Shown one piece after another: positions 46,486 to 59,066 of a stretch of DNA of 64,000 bases. Under the pieces are notes generated by a model, which worked only from the letters and a program-made list of their open reading frames with translations, was not told the origin of the DNA and made no database searches. The stretch is from assembly GCF_005886145.1 (NCBI RefSeq), contig NZ_CP040504.1, forward strand, positions 2,294,001 through 2,358,000. Direction: 5' to 3'. The stretch comes from Neisseria sp. oral taxon 014 str. F0314. Lineage in GTDB: Bacteria; Pseudomonadota; Gammaproteobacteria; Burkholderiales; Neisseriaceae. Position 1 is the first letter of the stretch; each line of letters begins with the position of its first letter. The position numbers were made by a program, and so were the translations under genes.

Positions 46486-47520
46486 ATGCAAACCCTGACC
46501 ATCATCCGCCCCGACGATATGCACCTGCACCTGCGCGACGGCGACGCGCTCCAAGCCGTTGCCCCCTATACCGCCCGCCAGATGGGGCGCGCCGTCATCA
46601 TGCCCAACCTCAAACCGCCCGTCGTCAGCGTTGCCGACGCGCTTGCCTACAAAGCGCGCATCATGGCGGCGTTGCCCGAAGGCAGCGCGTTTACGCCTTT
46701 GATGACGCTTTACCTGACCGACCAAGCCACGCCCGAGCTGGTGCGCGAAGCCAAAGCCGCCGGCATCGTCGCCTTCAAACTCTATCCCGCAGGCGCAACG
46801 ACCAATTCCGATTCCGGCGTAACCGACCTGTTCAAACTCATCCCCGTTTTGGAAGAAATGGCAAAACAGGGCATCCTGTTCCTCGTTCACGGCGAAGTAA
46901 CCGACCCCGAAATCGATATTTTCGACCGCGAAGCCGCCTTTATCGAGCGCGTGATGAAACCCGTTTTGGCGCGAGTGCCCGACCTTAAAGTCGTGTTTGA
47001 ACACATCACCACTGCTGAAGCCGCCCGCCTGGTTTTGGACGCAGGCGACAACGTTGCCGCCTCCGTTACCCCGCAACACCTCCTGCTCAACCGCAACGAC
47101 CTCTTGGTCGGCGGCGTGCGCCCCCATCATTTCTGCCTGCCCGTACTCAAACGCGAGACCCACCGTCGGGCATTGGTCGCCGCCGTTACCGGCGAGAAGG
47201 CGCATAAATTCTTCCTCGGTACCGACTCCGCGCCGCACGCCAAATCCGCCAAAGAAAACGCCTGCGGCTGCGCCGGCATGTTCAGCGCCATGACAGCCAT
47301 CGAGCTTTACGCCGAAGTGTTTGAAAAAGCAGGCGCGTTGGACAAACTCGAAGCCTTCTCCTCGAAAAACGGCACAAGGTTCTACGGCATTCCCGAAAAC
47401 ACCGACACGATAACCCTTGTCAAACAAAGCCAAACCGTCCCCGCAAGCGTCCCTTACGGCGACGGCGAACTTGTCCCGATGCGCGCGGGCGGCGAGATAG
47501 GCTGGACAGTCCGCTACTGA
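46486..47520 (+). CDS. pyrC: Dihydroorotase
   Basis: A 344-residue zinc enzyme forming dihydroorotate in pyrimidine synthesis. Metal-binding HLHLRDGD near the N-terminus (with [12 protein letters not shown]), [12 protein letters not shown] with the carboxylated lysine, HGE, H-TT and the C-terminal [16 protein letters not shown] aspartate. It is of the class II (E. coli-like) type by length and motifs. Confidence 0.96.
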   Translation: MQTLTIIRPDDMHLHLRDGDALQAVAPYTARQMGRAVIMPNLKPPVVSVADALAYKARIMAALPEGSAFTPLMTLYLTDQATPELVREAKAAGIVAFKLYPAGATTNSDSGVTDLFKLIPVLEEMAKQGILFLVHGEVTDPEIDIFDREAAFIERVMKPVLARVPDLKVVFEHITTAEAARLVLDAGDNVAASVTPQHLLLNRNDLLVGGVRPHHFCLPVLKRETHRRALVAAVTGEKAHKFFLGTDSAPHAKSAKENACGCAGMFSAMTAIELYAEVFEKAGALDKLEAFSSKNGTRFYGIPENTDTITLVKQSQTVPASVPYGDGELVPMRAGGEIGWTVRY

Positions 47521-47560
47521 AGATTTCGGACCGGCAGTCAGGCCGGTTTAACGATACTGA

Positions 47561-47594
47561 CAGGCCGTCTGAAATGTTTTCAGACGGCCTTTTC
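47561..47594. terminator. DUS-pair terminator between convergent pyrC and ydiJ-like genes
   Basis: caggccgtctgaaatgttttcagacggccttttcc. Confidence 0.8.
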
Positions 47595-47615
47595 CTTTTG
47601 TATATTGACCAAACC

Positions 47616-50600
47616 TTACAGCAACACTTTCTCCACGCCGCCGTTGTTGGCTTTTTTTACAAACTCGTCCAGCCAGTTTTCGCCGAGGATATGTTTCGCC
47701 ATTTCGATGACAATGTAGTCGGCAGGCATGTCGTTGTCGTCGGTGTAGCGGCTCAGTCCTTGCAGACAGGCAGGGCAGGAGGTGAGCATTTTGACGGGTT
47801 CGCCCTGCGGTAGCTCTTTGAGGTTTTTCTCGATTTCTTCCTGTTTGCGGAATTTGACTTGGGTGGCGATGTCGGGGCGTTTGACGGCGAACATGCCGGA
47901 TTCGCCGCAGCAGCGGTCGCTTAAGACGACTTTCTGCCCCATGAGGCTGCTGGCCATTTGGGTGGCGTTCATGGTTTTGATGGGGGTGTGGCAGGGGTCG
48001 TGGTAGAGGTATTGCTGACCTTTCACGCCGTTCAGTTTCACGCCTTTTTCGAGCAGGTATTCGTGGATGTCGATGATGCGGCAGCCGGGAAAGATTTCTT
48101 CGAAGCGGTATTTTTCGAGCTGGTCGTAGCAGGTGCCGCAACTGACGACGACGGTTTTGATGTCGAGGTAGTTGAGGGTATTCGCCATGCGGTGGAAGGC
48201 GACGCGGTTGTTGGTGCTCATTTGCTCGGCTTTTGCCTTGTTGCCGCCCGCGTCTTGCGGATAGCCGCAACACATATAGCCGGGCGGCAGGACGGTTTGT
48301 ACGCCGACATGCCAGAGCATGGCTTGGACGGCGAGTCCGATTTGGCTGAACAGGCGTTCGGAACCGCAGCCTGGGAAGTAGAACACGGCTTCGGCATCTT
48401 CGGGCGCATCGGGGTTGCGGATGATGGGGATGCTTTTATCGTCTTCGATGCCGAGCATGGAGCGCGGTGTTTTGGCGGGCACGCTTTTGGGCAAAGGACG
48501 GTTGATGAAGTGGATGATTTGTTCTTTAACCGAGGCGGTGCCGACGGTGGCTTTGGGTTCGGCTTTTTGTTTTTTGGTGCCGACGGGCAGGATTTTGCCG
48601 ATTTTGTAGGCGAAGTTCTGCGCGGGGAAGCCGGTCTGTATCATGGCGGCGCGCAGGGCTTTGATGGTTTTCGGGCCGGTAGCGTTCAAAAATGCCATGC
48701 CCATAGATGCGGCGGGTGCGAAGCGTTTGTGGCCGGAATCGGCAAGGTAGTTGCGGATGGCTACGGTTACGTCGCCGAAGTCGATGTTGACAGGGCAGGG
48801 TTTGACGCAGCGGTGGCACACGGTGCAGTGGTCGCCGATGTCCATGAGTTCTTCAAAGTGTTTGATGGAAACGCCGCGGCGGGTTTGCTCTTCGTATAAA
48901 AAGGCTTCGGTCAGCAATCCCACGCCGAGGATTTTGTTGCGCGGGCTGTACAGCAGGTTGGCACGCGGGACGTGGGTGGAGCAGACGGGTTTGCATTTGC
49001 CGCAGCGCAGGCAGTCTTTGACAGAATCGGCGATTGTGCCGAGGTCTGATTTTTCCATAATCAGCGATTCCGCGCCCAAAAGCTCGAATGACGGCGTGTA
49101 GGCGTTGCGTAAGTCCGAGCCTTTCATCAGTTTGTGACGGTTGAAGGTGTGTTTGGGATCGACTTGGTTTTTGTAGTCCCAAAACGGCTGCAAGTCTTCA
49201 TCGGTCAGAAATTCGAGCTTGGTGATGCCGATGCCGTGTTCGCCGGAAATCACGCCGCCGAGCGAGCGGGCGAGTTTCATGATGCGCTCGACCGAACGGT
49301 AGGCCGTCTGAAGCATTTGGGCGTCGTCTGAATTGACGGGAATGTTGGTGTGGACGTTGCCGTCGCCGGCATGCATGTGCAGGGCGACGAAGACACGCCC
49401 GCGCACGGTTTTGGCGTGGATTTTGCCCAAACCTTCGATGATTTTGGTGTCGGTTTTGCCGCTGAAGATTTCGGCGAGCGGTTTCATTACGTCTTCTTTG
49501 ACGGACACGCGCAGGCGGAAATCGCGGAATGCGGTGAAACAGCTCTCGCCGTCTTTGGCTTCGGGCGCGGCATGGACGGCTGCGCCGTAGCGGGATTTGT
49601 AGTCGGCAAGCGGCGTATCCAGATTGGCGAGCAACCAGTCCCAACGCGCTTTGACGGCGGAAACGTGGGCAAGGGCGTGTTTGCCGCGTTCGCCCAAAAG
49701 TTCGGCGGTCGGCAGGTCCGTGCCCATTTTGTCGATGGGGAGTTTGCCCGAAAGATATTGCTCCAATGCGGCGCAGAGGGTGAGTTTGTTTTGGATGGAA
49801 AGCTCGATGTTGATGCGTTCGATACCGTCCGAATACTCGCCCAACCGCTCCAGCGGAATCACCACGTCTTCGTTGATTTTAAAGGCGTTGGTGTGCTTGG
49901 CGATGGCGGCGGTGCGGCTGCGGTCGAGCCAGAAGGTTTTGCGTGCTTCGGGCGACACGGCGATAAAGCCTTCGCCGTCGCGGGCGCGGGCGAGTTCGCA
50001 GATGTGTTCGGCGGCTGCCTCTACGGCGGCTTCGTCGTCTGAAACCACGTCCGCCAGCAAGACCATTTTCGGCCGCCCCTTACCCGCTGCTTTGGTGGCG
50101 TAGCCGACGGCGCGGACATAACGCCAGTCCAAATGTTCCAAACCCGCCAACCGCACGCTGTCGTGGGCGAGCAGGAAATCGCGGATTTCGACGATGGACG
50201 GCGTGGCGGTGGCGACCGTGCCGAAAAACTCCATACACACGGTGCGCGTGTATTTCGGCATTTTGTGCAACACGAAGGCGACGCTGGTAATGATGCCGTC
50301 CGTGCCTTCTTTCTGCACGCCGGGCAGGCCGCTCAAGAATTTGTCGGTAACGTCTTTGCCCAAACCGACTTTGCGGAATTTGTGGCCGGGAATTTCCAAG
50401 CGTTCGGTTTTAACGACATTGAGGCCGTCTGAATCCAGCGTGTGAACGTCGAACACGGCGGTTTCTTCGTCGTGGATTTTGCCGAAATTGTGGCGCACGC
50501 GCTCGATGCGCAGCCATTTGCCCTGCGGGTTGACCATCTGCCAGTAGGCGAGGTTGTCCAACGCCGTCCCCCACAGCACGGCTTTTTTGCCGCCCGCGTT

Positions 50601-51449
50601 CATCGCCACATTGCCGCCCACGCAGGACGCATCGGCGGAAGTCGGATCGACGGCGAACACCAAACCCGCCTGATGCGCGGTTTCTTCCACCCGCCGCGTT
50701 ACCACACCCGCGCCGCAATGGATAATCGGATGCTTGCCGTCCAAGCCCGCCAGTTCGACAAATTCGACGCCGCGATGCTTGTCCAGTTTTTCCGTATTGA
50801 TGACCACGCTGTTTGCATCCAAAGGCACGGCGCCGCCGGTATAACCCGTGCCGCCGCCGCGCGGGATAATGACCAAATCCAGCTCGATTAAGGCGCGCAC
50901 CAAAGGCGCGACTTCCGCCTCTGTGTCGGGATTGACGACGACAAACGGATATTCGACGCGCCAGTCAGTCGCATCGGTAACGTGCGTTACCCGCGCCAGC
51001 CCGTCAAACATAATATTGTGCGGCTTGGTGATTTTGCTCAAACGCTCCAAAATCTGCCGCCGCTTTTGGCGCGTTTCGTCAAAGCTGCCGTCAAAACGCT
51101 CGACCGCCTTTTCCGCCGCAGCGACCAATACATCGACTTGCGGATTGTCGTCGCGGCGTTTGCGGATTTCGTTCAATCGGTGGCGCATTTCCCGCACCAG
51201 CGCGGCGCGGCGTTTCGGATGCTCCAGCAAATCATCAACCAGATACGGATTGCGCACGACCACCCAAATATCGCCCAACACTTCAAACAACATCCGCGCC
51301 GAACGCCCCGTCCTGCGCTGTCCGCGCAAGTCTTGCAGAATCTGCCACGCCTCATCGCCCAACAGGCGGATGACGATTTCGCGGTCGGTGTAGGAAGTAT
51401 AGTTGTAGGGAATTTCCCGAATACGCTGCGGGGCGGTAGTCGTGGTCAT
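47616..51449 (-). CDS. YdiJ-type FAD-linked oxidase with Fe-S and CCG domains
   Basis: A 1277-residue fusion-type oxidoreductase. The N-terminal FAD/PCMH domain has [21 protein letters not shown] and [27 protein letters not shown]. The FAD oxidase C domain ends [19 protein letters not shown] and SGEHGIG. Two 4Fe-4S motifs follow ([14 protein letters not shown] and [14 protein letters not shown]). The C-terminal cysteine-rich (CCG) repeats include [22 protein letters not shown] and CCGESGMF. E. coli YdiJ is a D-2-hydroxyglutarate dehydrogenase of this layout; the substrate here is unproven. Several DUS occur in the coding region. Confidence 0.92.
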   Translation of the reverse strand: MTTTTAPQRIREIPYNYTSYTDREIVIRLLGDEAWQILQDLRGQRRTGRSARMLFEVLGDIWVVVRNPYLVDDLLEHPKRRAALVREMRHRLNEIRKRRDDNPQVDVLVAAAEKAVERFDGSFDETRQKRRQILERLSKITKPHNIMFDGLARVTHVTDATDWRVEYPFVVVNPDTEAEVAPLVRALIELDLVIIPRGGGTGYTGGAVPLDANSVVINTEKLDKHRGVEFVELAGLDGKHPIIHCGAGVVTRRVEETAHQAGLVFAVDPTSADASCVGGNVAMNAGGKKAVLWGTALDNLAYWQMVNPQGKWLRIERVRHNFGKIHDEETAVFDVHTLDSDGLNVVKTERLEIPGHKFRKVGLGKDVTDKFLSGLPGVQKEGTDGIITSVAFVLHKMPKYTRTVCMEFFGTVATATPSIVEIRDFLLAHDSVRLAGLEHLDWRYVRAVGYATKAAGKGRPKMVLLADVVSDDEAAVEAAAEHICELARARDGEGFIAVSPEARKTFWLDRSRTAAIAKHTNAFKINEDVVIPLERLGEYSDGIERINIELSIQNKLTLCAALEQYLSGKLPIDKMGTDLPTAELLGERGKHALAHVSAVKARWDWLLANLDTPLADYKSRYGAAVHAAPEAKDGESCFTAFRDFRLRVSVKEDVMKPLAEIFSGKTDTKIIEGLGKIHAKTVRGRVFVALHMHAGDGNVHTNIPVNSDDAQMLQTAYRSVERIMKLARSLGGVISGEHGIGITKLEFLTDEDLQPFWDYKNQVDPKHTFNRHKLMKGSDLRNAYTPSFELLGAESLIMEKSDLGTIADSVKDCLRCGKCKPVCSTHVPRANLLYSPRNKILGVGLLTEAFLYEEQTRRGVSIKHFEELMDIGDHCTVCHRCVKPCPVNIDFGDVTVAIRNYLADSGHKRFAPAASMGMAFLNATGPKTIKALRAAMIQTGFPAQNFAYKIGKILPVGTKKQKAEPKATVGTASVKEQIIHFINRPLPKSVPAKTPRSMLGIEDDKSIPIIRNPDAPEDAEAVFYFPGCGSERLFSQIGLAVQAMLWHVGVQTVLPPGYMCCGYPQDAGGNKAKAEQMSTNNRVAFHRMANTLNYLDIKTVVVSCGTCYDQLEKYRFEEIFPGCRIIDIHEYLLEKGVKLNGVKGQQYLYHDPCHTPIKTMNATQMASSLMGQKVVLSDRCCGESGMFAVKRPDIATQVKFRKQEEIEKNLKELPQGEPVKMLTSCPACLQGLSRYTDDNDMPADYIVIEMAKHILGENWLDEFVKKANNGGVEKVLL

Positions 51450-51767
51450 GGTGGCGTTCTTTGGTGTTCGGTATTTTTTAGTATTTGAGGCCGTCTGAAA
51501 ACAGGAATGCGGCCAGAGGGAAGGTGTTAATGTAGTTTAATTTCCATTATTTTTCAATGGGAAAAAGGGCTTATTTTACTGCGCCGACGGGCGAGGATGA
51601 CGGCGGGAAGCGGCAGGAGCGGTGATTTTTGTTGACAATCCGTAGCCTGCGTTGCGGGCGGGCGGCCCGGGAAGCGAAATTTCAGACGGCCTCTGCCGCA
51701 GTGGCGGCATATTGTGCCGCGATACTTGGTATTTCGGATAAAAGCCGTTATAATGCCATTCTCTTAC
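51450..51767. promoter_or_regulatory. Intergenic region with the SRP RNA promoter
   Basis: About 320 bp without a coding gene. Two DUS (about 51487 and 51683). At the right end ttggta (51726-51731) and tataat (51749-51754), with 17 bp between them, form a good sigma-70 promoter 14 bp before the RNA gene. Confidence 0.7.
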
Positions 51768-51861
51768 GGCGGGCCTCCCCGCATGGCAATTCGGAACAAC
51801 GGGTCAGGGGCGGAAGCCAGCAGCCCACTCCGATGCGTCAGTGCCGGGGGTTCGGCTCGCC
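51768..51861 (+). ncRNA. ffs: 4.5S signal recognition particle RNA
   Basis: About 94 nt. The ends pair (ggcgggcc with ggctcgcc, one G-U). The conserved SRP domain IV loop is present as gggtcaggggcggaagccagcagcc, i.e. GGTCAG..GGAAGC.AGCAGCC, the Ffh-binding element with its GGAA tetraloop. Ffh with this RNA targets membrane proteins to SecYEG. It has a sigma-70 promoter in front and a clear terminator behind. Confidence 0.93.
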
Positions 51862-51868
51862 ACCTCAT

Positions 51869-51903
51869 GAAAAAACCTGTTTGCTTAGGCAAACAGGTTT
51901 TTG
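51869..51903 (+). terminator. Terminator of the SRP RNA gene
   Basis: aaaaacctgtttgc, ttag loop, gcaaacaggtttttg: long stem plus T-run; it also serves the convergent glnB. Confidence 0.88.
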
Positions 51904-51918
51904 TTTTGTCCGGCCGGA

Positions 51919-52599
<681 letters not shown>

Positions 52600-55500
52600 A
52601 TGTCTGTTGTTTTGCCCTTGCGCGGCGTTACCGCCCTTTCCGATTTCCGTGTTGAAAAACTCTTGCAAAAAGCGGCCGCACTCGGTCTACCCGAAGTGAA
52701 ACTGAAAAGCGAATTTTGGTATTTTGTCGGCAGCGAGAAAGCACCGGATGCCGCGACTGTCGAAAAACTGCAAGCCTTGTTGGCGGCGCAAAGCGTTGAA
52801 CAAACGCCCGAAGCGCGCGAGGGCTTGCATTTATTTTTGGTAACGCCCCGTTTGGGTACGATTTCGCCGTGGGCTTCCAAGGCGACCAATATCGCGGAAA
52901 ACTGCGGTTTGGAAGGCATAGAGCGCATCGAACGCGGCATGGCGGTGTGGCTGGAAGGTCGTCTGAATGATGAACAGAAACAGCAATGGGCGGCGTTGCT
53001 GCACGACCGCATGACGGAATCTGTGCTGCCCGATTTTCAGACGGCCTCCAAATTATTCCACCATCTCGAATCCGAAACCTTCTCCACCGTCGATGTTTTG
53101 GGCGGCGGTAAAGAGGCTTTGGTCAAAGCCAATACCGAAATGGGTTTGGCACTCTCCGCCGACGAAATCGATTATCTGGTTGAAAACTATCAGGCTTTGC
53201 AGCGCAATCCATCCGATGTTGAATTGATGATGTTCGCACAGGCAAACAGCGAACACTGCCGCCACAAAATCTTCAACGCCGATTTCATCCTCAACGGCGA
53301 AAAGCAGCCCAAATCGCTCTTCGGCATGATTCGCGACACGCACAACGCGCATCCAGAAGGCACGGTCGTTGCCTATAAAGACAACTCGTCCGTGATCGAA
53401 GGCGCGAAAATCGAGCGTTTCTATCCGAATGCGGCGGAAAACCAAGGCTACCGTTTCCACGAGGAAGACACGCATATCATCATGAAAGTGGAAACGCACA
53501 ACCACCCGACCGCCATTGCGCCATTTGCAGGCGCGGCAACGGGCGCGGGCGGTGAAATCCGCGACGAAGGCGCGACGGGCAAAGGTTCGCGTCCGAAAGC
53601 GGGCTTGACCGGCTTTACCGTGTCCAACCTCAACATCCCCGACCTCAAACAGCCGTGGGAACAAGACTACGGCAAGCCGGAACACATTTCCTCGCCGCTG
53701 GACATCATGATTGAAGGCCCCATCGGCGGCGCGGCGTTCAACAACGAATTCGGCCGCCCGAACCTCTTGGGCTACTTCCGCACCTTTGAAGAGAAGTTTG
53801 ATGATCAGGTTCGCGGCTACCACAAACCGATTATGATCGCCGGCGGCTTGGGCAGCATTCAGGCGCAACAGACGCATAAAGAAGAAATCCCCGAAGGTGC
53901 GTTGCTGATTCAACTGGGCGGCCCGGGTATGCTTATCGGCTTGGGCGGCGGCGCGGCTTCTTCGATGAATACCGGTACAAACGACGCGTCTTTGGACTTC
54001 AATTCCGTACAACGCGGCAACCCTGAAATCGAACGCCGCGCGCAAGAAGTCATCGACCGCTGCTGGCAGCTTGGCGACCAAAACCCGATTATCTCCATCC
54101 ACGACGTCGGCGCGGGCGGCCTGTCCAACGCCTTCCCCGAACTCGTCAACGATGCCGGACGCGGCGCGGTATTCAAGCTGCGCGAAGTGCCGCTGGAAGA
54201 ACACGGCCTCAACCCGCTGCAAATCTGGTGTAACGAATCGCAAGAGCGTTATGTGTTGTCGATTTTGGAAAAAGATTTGGACACCTTCCGCGCCATCTGC
54301 GAACGCGAACGCTGCCCGTTTGCCGTAGTCGGCACGGCGACCGACGACGGTCATTTGAAAGTACGCGACGATTTGTTCTCCAACAATCCCGTCGATTTGC
54401 CGTTGAACGTCTTGCTCGGCAAACCGCCCAAAACCACGCGCAGCGACAAAACCGTGAGGTCGTCTGAAAAGGCATTTAATGCCCAAAACATCGACATCAC
54501 CGAAGCCGCCTACCGCGTTTTGCGCCTGCCCACCGTAGCCGCCAAAAACTTCCTGATTACCATCGGCGACCGCAGCGTCGGCGGCATGACCCACCGCGAC
54601 CAAATGGTCGGCAAATACCAAACCCCCGTAGCCGACTGCGCCGTGACCATGATGGGCTTCAACACCTATCGCGGCGAAGCGATGAGCATGGGCGAAAAAC
54701 CGACCGTCGCCCTGTTTGACGCGCCCGCTTCAGGCAGAATGTGCGTCGGCGAAGCCATCACCAACATCGCGGCGGTCAATATCGGCGACATCGGCAACAT
54801 CAAACTTTCCGCCAACTGGATGGCGGCATGCGGCAACGAGGGCGAAGACGAAAAACTCTACCGCACCGTCGAGGCCGTCTCCCAAGCCTGTCAGGCATTG
54901 GACTTGAGCATCCCCGTGGGCAAAGACAGCCTGTCGATGAAAACCGTGTGGCAGGACGGCGAGGAGAAAAAATCCGTCGTCTCGCCGTTGAGCCTGATTA
55001 TCTCCGCGTTCGCGCCTGTCAAAGACGTGCGCAAAACCGTTACGCCCGAATTGAAAAACGTCGAAGACAGTGTATTGTTGTTTGTCGATTTGGGCTTCGG
55101 CAAAGCGCGTATGGGCGGCTCGGCATTCGGTCAGGTTTATAACAACATGAGCGGCGACGCGCCCGATTTGGACGATACAGATCGTCTGAAAGCCTTTTAT
55201 AGCGTGATTCAACAGCTTGTCGCTGAAGACAAACTCTTGGCATACCACGACCGCAGCGACGGCGGCTTGTTTGCGACGCTGGCGGAGATGGCGTTTGCGG
55301 GGCGTTGCGGCTTGAATGTGGATTTGACTTCACTGGTTGTCAACCAAGCAGATGTCAACGAAGCCAGTATCCGCGCATTGTTCAATGAAGAACTGGGCGC
55401 AGTGATTCAAATCGCCAAACAAGATGTTGCGGCAGCAGAAGCCTTGTTCAAAGCGGCAGCGCTGCCCTTGCATACCGTTGCCACCATCGGTTCTGACAAA

Positions 55501-56496
55501 AAAATCGTTATCCGCAATCAGGCAGGCATCGTGTTGGAACAAAACCGCGCCGACCTGCAACGCGCATGGCAGGAAACCAGCCACGCCATCCAACGCCTGC
55601 GCGACAACCCCGCCTGCGCCGACAGCGAGTTCGCCCTGATTGACGACAACGAACGCAGTGCATTGTTTGCCGACGTGAAGTTTGATGTAAACGAAGACAT
55701 CGCCGCGCCGTCTATCAACAGCGGCGCGAAACCCAAAATCGCCATCCTGCGCGAACAGGGCGTAAACGGGCAAATCGAAATGGCCGCCGCCTTCACCCGC
55801 GCCGGATTCGATGCCTACGACGTGCATATGTCCGACCTGATGGCAGGCCGCGTCCACCTTGCCGACTTCAAAATGCTGGCGGCGTGCGGCGGCTTCAGCT
55901 ACGGCGACGTACTCGGCGCAGGCGAAGGCTGGGCGAAATCCATCCTGTTCCACCCCGCCTTGCGCGACCAGTTCGCCGCCTTCTTCGCCGACCCGGACAC
56001 GCTGACATTGGGCGTGTGCAACGGCTGCCAAATGGTCAGCAACCTCGCCGAAATCATTCCTGGCACGGTAGGCTGGCCGAAGTTTAAACGCAACCTGAGC
56101 GAACAGTTCGAAGCACGCCTGAGCATGGTTCACGTCCCCAAATCAGCCTCCCTGATCCTGAACGAAATGCAAGGCTCCAGCCTGCCCGTCGTCGTCAGCC
56201 ACGGCGAAGGCCGCGCCGACTTCGCGCTTCACGGCGGCAAAATTTCAGACGGCCTCGGCATCGCGCTGCAATACGTCGACGGACAAAACCAAGTAACCCA
56301 AACCTACCCGCTCAACCCCAACGGCTCGCCGCAAGGCATCGCCGGCGTGACCAACGCCGACGGCCGCGTTACCATCATGATGCCCCACCCCGAACGCGTG
56401 TACCGCGCCGCGCAAATGAGCTGGAAACCGGAAGACTGGACGGAACTGTCCGGCTGGTACCGCCTCTTCGCCGGAGCAAGGAAGGCTTTGGGTTAA
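52600..56496 (+). CDS. purL: Phosphoribosylformylglycinamidine synthase, large single-chain form
   Basis: A 1298-residue purine enzyme converting FGAR and glutamine to FGAM, of the long proteobacterial type. The N-terminal PurS-like part is followed by two AIRS-like halves ([32 protein letters not shown]...; [18 protein letters not shown]). A C-terminal class I glutamine amidotransferase carries the nucleophile in [12 protein letters not shown] and the HPE pair in [10 protein letters not shown]. Length fits E. coli (1295). DUS forms of both dialects are embedded in the coding sequence (about 52957, 53036, 54459, 56245). Confidence 0.97.
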   Translation: MSVVLPLRGVTALSDFRVEKLLQKAAALGLPEVKLKSEFWYFVGSEKAPDAATVEKLQALLAAQSVEQTPEAREGLHLFLVTPRLGTISPWASKATNIAENCGLEGIERIERGMAVWLEGRLNDEQKQQWAALLHDRMTESVLPDFQTASKLFHHLESETFSTVDVLGGGKEALVKANTEMGLALSADEIDYLVENYQALQRNPSDVELMMFAQANSEHCRHKIFNADFILNGEKQPKSLFGMIRDTHNAHPEGTVVAYKDNSSVIEGAKIERFYPNAAENQGYRFHEEDTHIIMKVETHNHPTAIAPFAGAATGAGGEIRDEGATGKGSRPKAGLTGFTVSNLNIPDLKQPWEQDYGKPEHISSPLDIMIEGPIGGAAFNNEFGRPNLLGYFRTFEEKFDDQVRGYHKPIMIAGGLGSIQAQQTHKEEIPEGALLIQLGGPGMLIGLGGGAASSMNTGTNDASLDFNSVQRGNPEIERRAQEVIDRCWQLGDQNPIISIHDVGAGGLSNAFPELVNDAGRGAVFKLREVPLEEHGLNPLQIWCNESQERYVLSILEKDLDTFRAICERERCPFAVVGTATDDGHLKVRDDLFSNNPVDLPLNVLLGKPPKTTRSDKTVRSSEKAFNAQNIDITEAAYRVLRLPTVAAKNFLITIGDRSVGGMTHRDQMVGKYQTPVADCAVTMMGFNTYRGEAMSMGEKPTVALFDAPASGRMCVGEAITNIAAVNIGDIGNIKLSANWMAACGNEGEDEKLYRTVEAVSQACQALDLSIPVGKDSLSMKTVWQDGEEKKSVVSPLSLIISAFAPVKDVRKTVTPELKNVEDSVLLFVDLGFGKARMGGSAFGQVYNNMSGDAPDLDDTDRLKAFYSVIQQLVAEDKLLAYHDRSDGGLFATLAEMAFAGRCGLNVDLTSLVVNQADVNEASIRALFNEELGAVIQIAKQDVAAAEALFKAAALPLHTVATIGSDKKIVIRNQAGIVLEQNRADLQRAWQETSHAIQRLRDNPACADSEFALIDDNERSALFADVKFDVNEDIAAPSINSGAKPKIAILREQGVNGQIEMAAAFTRAGFDAYDVHMSDLMAGRVHLADFKMLAACGGFSYGDVLGAGEGWAKSILFHPALRDQFAAFFADPDTLTLGVCNGCQMVSNLAEIIPGTVGWPKFKRNLSEQFEARLSMVHVPKSASLILNEMQGSSLPVVVSHGEGRADFALHGGKISDGLGIALQYVDGQNQVTQTYPLNPNGSPQGIAGVTNADGRVTIMMPHPERVYRAAQMSWKPEDWTELSGWYRLFAGARKALG

Positions 56497-56529
56497 CCGG
56501 CAGGCTAATTTGATTCGGCTTTAAAGAGA

Positions 56530-56726
56530 AAGGTCGTCTGAAAACGATTTAGCGGATTCTGCTATATCTATTTTCAGACGACCTTTATATGTTCTTTTGC
56601 GTATAATACCGAACCAACCGCCGTCATTCCCGCGCAGGCGGAAATCCAGACCTCTGCATTTCAGAAATACTCAAAGACTACTGTAAATTCAAGCTTCTGG
56701 ATTCCCACCTACGCGGGAATGACGGT
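56530..56726. repeat. Left direct repeat flanking the HNH gene
   Basis: About 197 bp: an inverted pair of mucosa-type DUS (aaggtcgtctgaaaacgat...ttttcagacgacctt), then dRS3 copies at 56626-56645 and 56701-56720 bracketing a NIME-like unit. The same order and nearly the same sequence recurs at 57606-57803. Confidence 0.8.
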
Positions 56727-56794
56727 CATAGGAAAATCAATGCATTACCCCAAATAATTAAATTAGAAAACTTAACTTTGGTAGGAAGACTTAA

Positions 56795-57580
56795 ATGGCA
56801 AAAACAAAATATTCCGCACGGATCAATGGGGAACATATTGATGGGACGATAGAAATTATAAAAAGAATCGTCTTACATCTGCATGATATGGGCAAAACAC
56901 AATTTAAGGTAAAAGATGTAGATGAACAGATTGAAGAACTAAAAAACCAATGGCAGATTACTCCTGACTATAATGATGATACACGTGCTTCTTTGTATGT
57001 ACTTAGTGTTAATTCAAACTCAAGGAAGCATTATCACGAATCAATGCACCAAGACTTTTTATGGTGGAAAAAAGGAGGAATATTTGAATTATACAAACCA
57101 ACAAATTTTCAAATAAACTCAACCCAATCTTTGGAACAAGATCTCGGTAAACTCAAAGAACAATTAGCATCTGAAATTGAACCAGAAAAACGAACCGAAA
57201 TCGAAACCTTAATAAAAGCCCGTCAAGGGCAAGGCAGATTCCGGCAAAAACTACTCGAACTGTATTCGAGCTGTCCACTGACAGATCTAGATGTTCGGTC
57301 TTTACTTATTGCCAGCCATATCAAACCTTGGAGCAAGTGCAATAATGAAGAGAGGTTAGATCCCTTCAATGGTCTGATGCTCGCCCCCAATATCGACGCA
57401 TTATTCGATAGCGGACTGATTACGTTTGATGCCGACGGTACGATAAAAATCAGTCCGAAAATCGATCTGGAAAATCAAAAGCGGCTTGGAATTTCTCCCG
57501 ATATGAAATTAAAAATCGAACCTGAAAGCCAAAAATATTTCGAGTATCACCGCAACCACGTTTTCCAAAAAGAAGAATAG
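56795..57580 (+). CDS. HNH endonuclease-domain protein
   Basis: A 261-residue protein. The N-terminal part resembles restriction-associated DNA-recognition regions but is not assigned. A coiled segment (SLEQDLGKLKEQLASEIEPEKR) follows. The C-terminal HNH domain has VRSLLIASHIKPW...ERLDPFNGLMLAPNIDALFDSGLITF, the pattern of HNH restriction-type nucleases (PF13391-like). It is much AT-richer than its neighbours and lies between two direct repeats. No methyltransferase is adjacent, so a solitary or incomplete restriction system is likely. The ATG at 56795 follows ggtaggaagac. Confidence 0.75.
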   Translation: MAKTKYSARINGEHIDGTIEIIKRIVLHLHDMGKTQFKVKDVDEQIEELKNQWQITPDYNDDTRASLYVLSVNSNSRKHYHESMHQDFLWWKKGGIFELYKPTNFQINSTQSLEQDLGKLKEQLASEIEPEKRTEIETLIKARQGQGRFRQKLLELYSSCPLTDLDVRSLLIASHIKPWSKCNNEERLDPFNGLMLAPNIDALFDSGLITFDADGTIKISPKIDLENQKRLGISPDMKLKIEPESQKYFEYHRNHVFQKEE

Positions 57581-57605
57581 AAAGTGTTGAACAGACCGTT
57601 GATTT

Positions 57606-57803
57606 AAGGTCGTCTGAAAACGATTTAGCGAACCCCGCTCTATCTGTTTTCAGACGACCTTTTTGCATCCTTTTGCATATAAAGACCAAACCGACCGCCG
57701 TCATTCCCGCGCAGGCGGGAATCAGACCTCTGTATTTCAGAAATACTTAAAGATTACTGTAAATCCAAACTTCTAGATTCCCGCCTGCGCGGGAATGACG
57801 GCG
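57606..57803. repeat. Right direct repeat flanking the HNH gene
   Basis: A mucosa-type DUS pair (57606-57662) and two dRS3 copies (57703-57722 and 57777-57796) in the same order and orientation as the left copy, with high identity including the spacer words. Confidence 0.8.
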
Positions 57804-57935
57804 GCGAAGTGTTTTTGGATTCCTACTATCGGCATTCTATCGGCGTATTCTGCAAGCAGAAGCATCATTCCGTATAATCCCCCTTAGCTCCCTATCCACT
57901 ATAATCGGCACATTCAGACGGCCTCCTCCGACACC

Positions 57936-59042
57936 ATGACCCGACAAGCCTTTATCCTCAGTGATTGCGAATTTTCCGAATGCGGCGAAAAGCCTTATGC
58001 GCTGTTGACGGCGAATCCGACCAAGGAACACCACTATATCGCCCAGACCGAGCAGCGGCAGCACGCGCACAATCCGCAGGTCAGCCCGCAGAATCAGAAT
58101 GTTTACAAGCTGCCTTTGTCCATGTTCCGCGAACCGGCTGCCGCCCGACGCTCCCGCTCCGGCGACAAGGTTCGCGGCGGGCACGAAAGTCGCGGTGCGG
58201 CGGCGAGTGTCAACATCATCGGCAATCTGGCGGCGAAAAACCTCTACACGCTGACTTTCGTTGAAAACACCGCCAACCAGTACAATTTGGAAAGCTGGTT
58301 CAACCGCCACGAAAGCGGCTACGAAGAAGCCTGCAACCATCTGCGCACGCTGCCCGAAGGTCGTCTGAAAACGGGCGAAACCGATACGGTCAAAGTTCCC
58401 GAAGCATTGTGGCGGATATTGCGGCTGAAATTCCTCGGCATCCTGCGCAATCCGCACAACCATAAAAACCTGTTTGCCCACCGTCTGCATGAGGCCGTTC
58501 GGGCGCGGCTGCCGGAGGTCGGGTTTGAGTTTGTGCGCCTGATCAGCAAGCGCGATCCGAGCCGCATCGAAGCCATCATGCAAAACTACCGTTTTTCGTT
58601 TCTCGGCTATGTCGATTGGCTGGCCGGGCTTTACGGCATGTTGAGCGAAGGCGTGGCGCAGCCGTCGCTGTTCGAGCGGCTGTTTTGCACCATATTCGCC
58701 GAACCCGATGCGGTGAAAATCGAGCTGTTCCGTTATGCCGAAAACGAGGGGCTGTGCCTGTTCGGCGACAGCAGTTTCTGCCTTCAGACTTCGCCGAAAC
58801 TCATCAGCGTCGGCGTGAATATTTCGCACGATATGTTTGCCGTCGTCCACCTGCAAACCGACCGCTGGCTTGCGTTTAAAAATACTTTTCACCACGACGC
58901 GCCGAAATTGGAAGGCAGGGTAAGGATTATCGACGGCGACCAAACCCAGCGGCTGATGTTCAACCGGCTGACCATCAGTCAGGCGCATGAAGCCGTGTTC
59001 GGCAGAAGTCCGAATGCTGAAGATTATTTAGAGGCCGTCTGA
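57936..59042 (+). CDS. Protein of unknown function with an HHY motif
   Basis: A 368-residue cytosolic protein. Near the N-terminus PTKEHHYIAQTEQRQHAHNPQ is followed by NQNVYKLPLSMF. The HHY-then-tyrosine-aromatic arrangement faintly resembles DUF4238 proteins, but I do not rely on it. No signal peptide or membrane segment. The gene follows the HNH/repeat cassette. Its end LEAV-stop is made by a DUS, and gloB starts 24 bp later. Confidence 0.6.
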   Translation: MTRQAFILSDCEFSECGEKPYALLTANPTKEHHYIAQTEQRQHAHNPQVSPQNQNVYKLPLSMFREPAAARRSRSGDKVRGGHESRGAAASVNIIGNLAAKNLYTLTFVENTANQYNLESWFNRHESGYEEACNHLRTLPEGRLKTGETDTVKVPEALWRILRLKFLGILRNPHNHKNLFAHRLHEAVRARLPEVGFEFVRLISKRDPSRIEAIMQNYRFSFLGYVDWLAGLYGMLSEGVAQPSLFERLFCTIFAEPDAVKIELFRYAENEGLCLFGDSSFCLQTSPKLISVGVNISHDMFAVVHLQTDRWLAFKNTFHHDAPKLEGRVRIIDGDQTQRLMFNRLTISQAHEAVFGRSPNAEDYLEAV

Positions 59043-59066
59043 AACCCCCCAACAAGAAGAGACCTT

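Noticed and set aside
51776..51861. The region at the SRP RNA considered as coding
   Set aside because: Open frames across it are short and lack ribosome sites, while the RNA has promoter, paired ends, the conserved loop and a terminator.
57837..58988. Minus-strand frame (383 codons) opposite the HHY-motif gene
   Set aside because: Both strands are open here. The plus-strand frame has a DUS-made stop, good spacing to gloB and a sensible N-terminus, so it was preferred; certainty is moderate.
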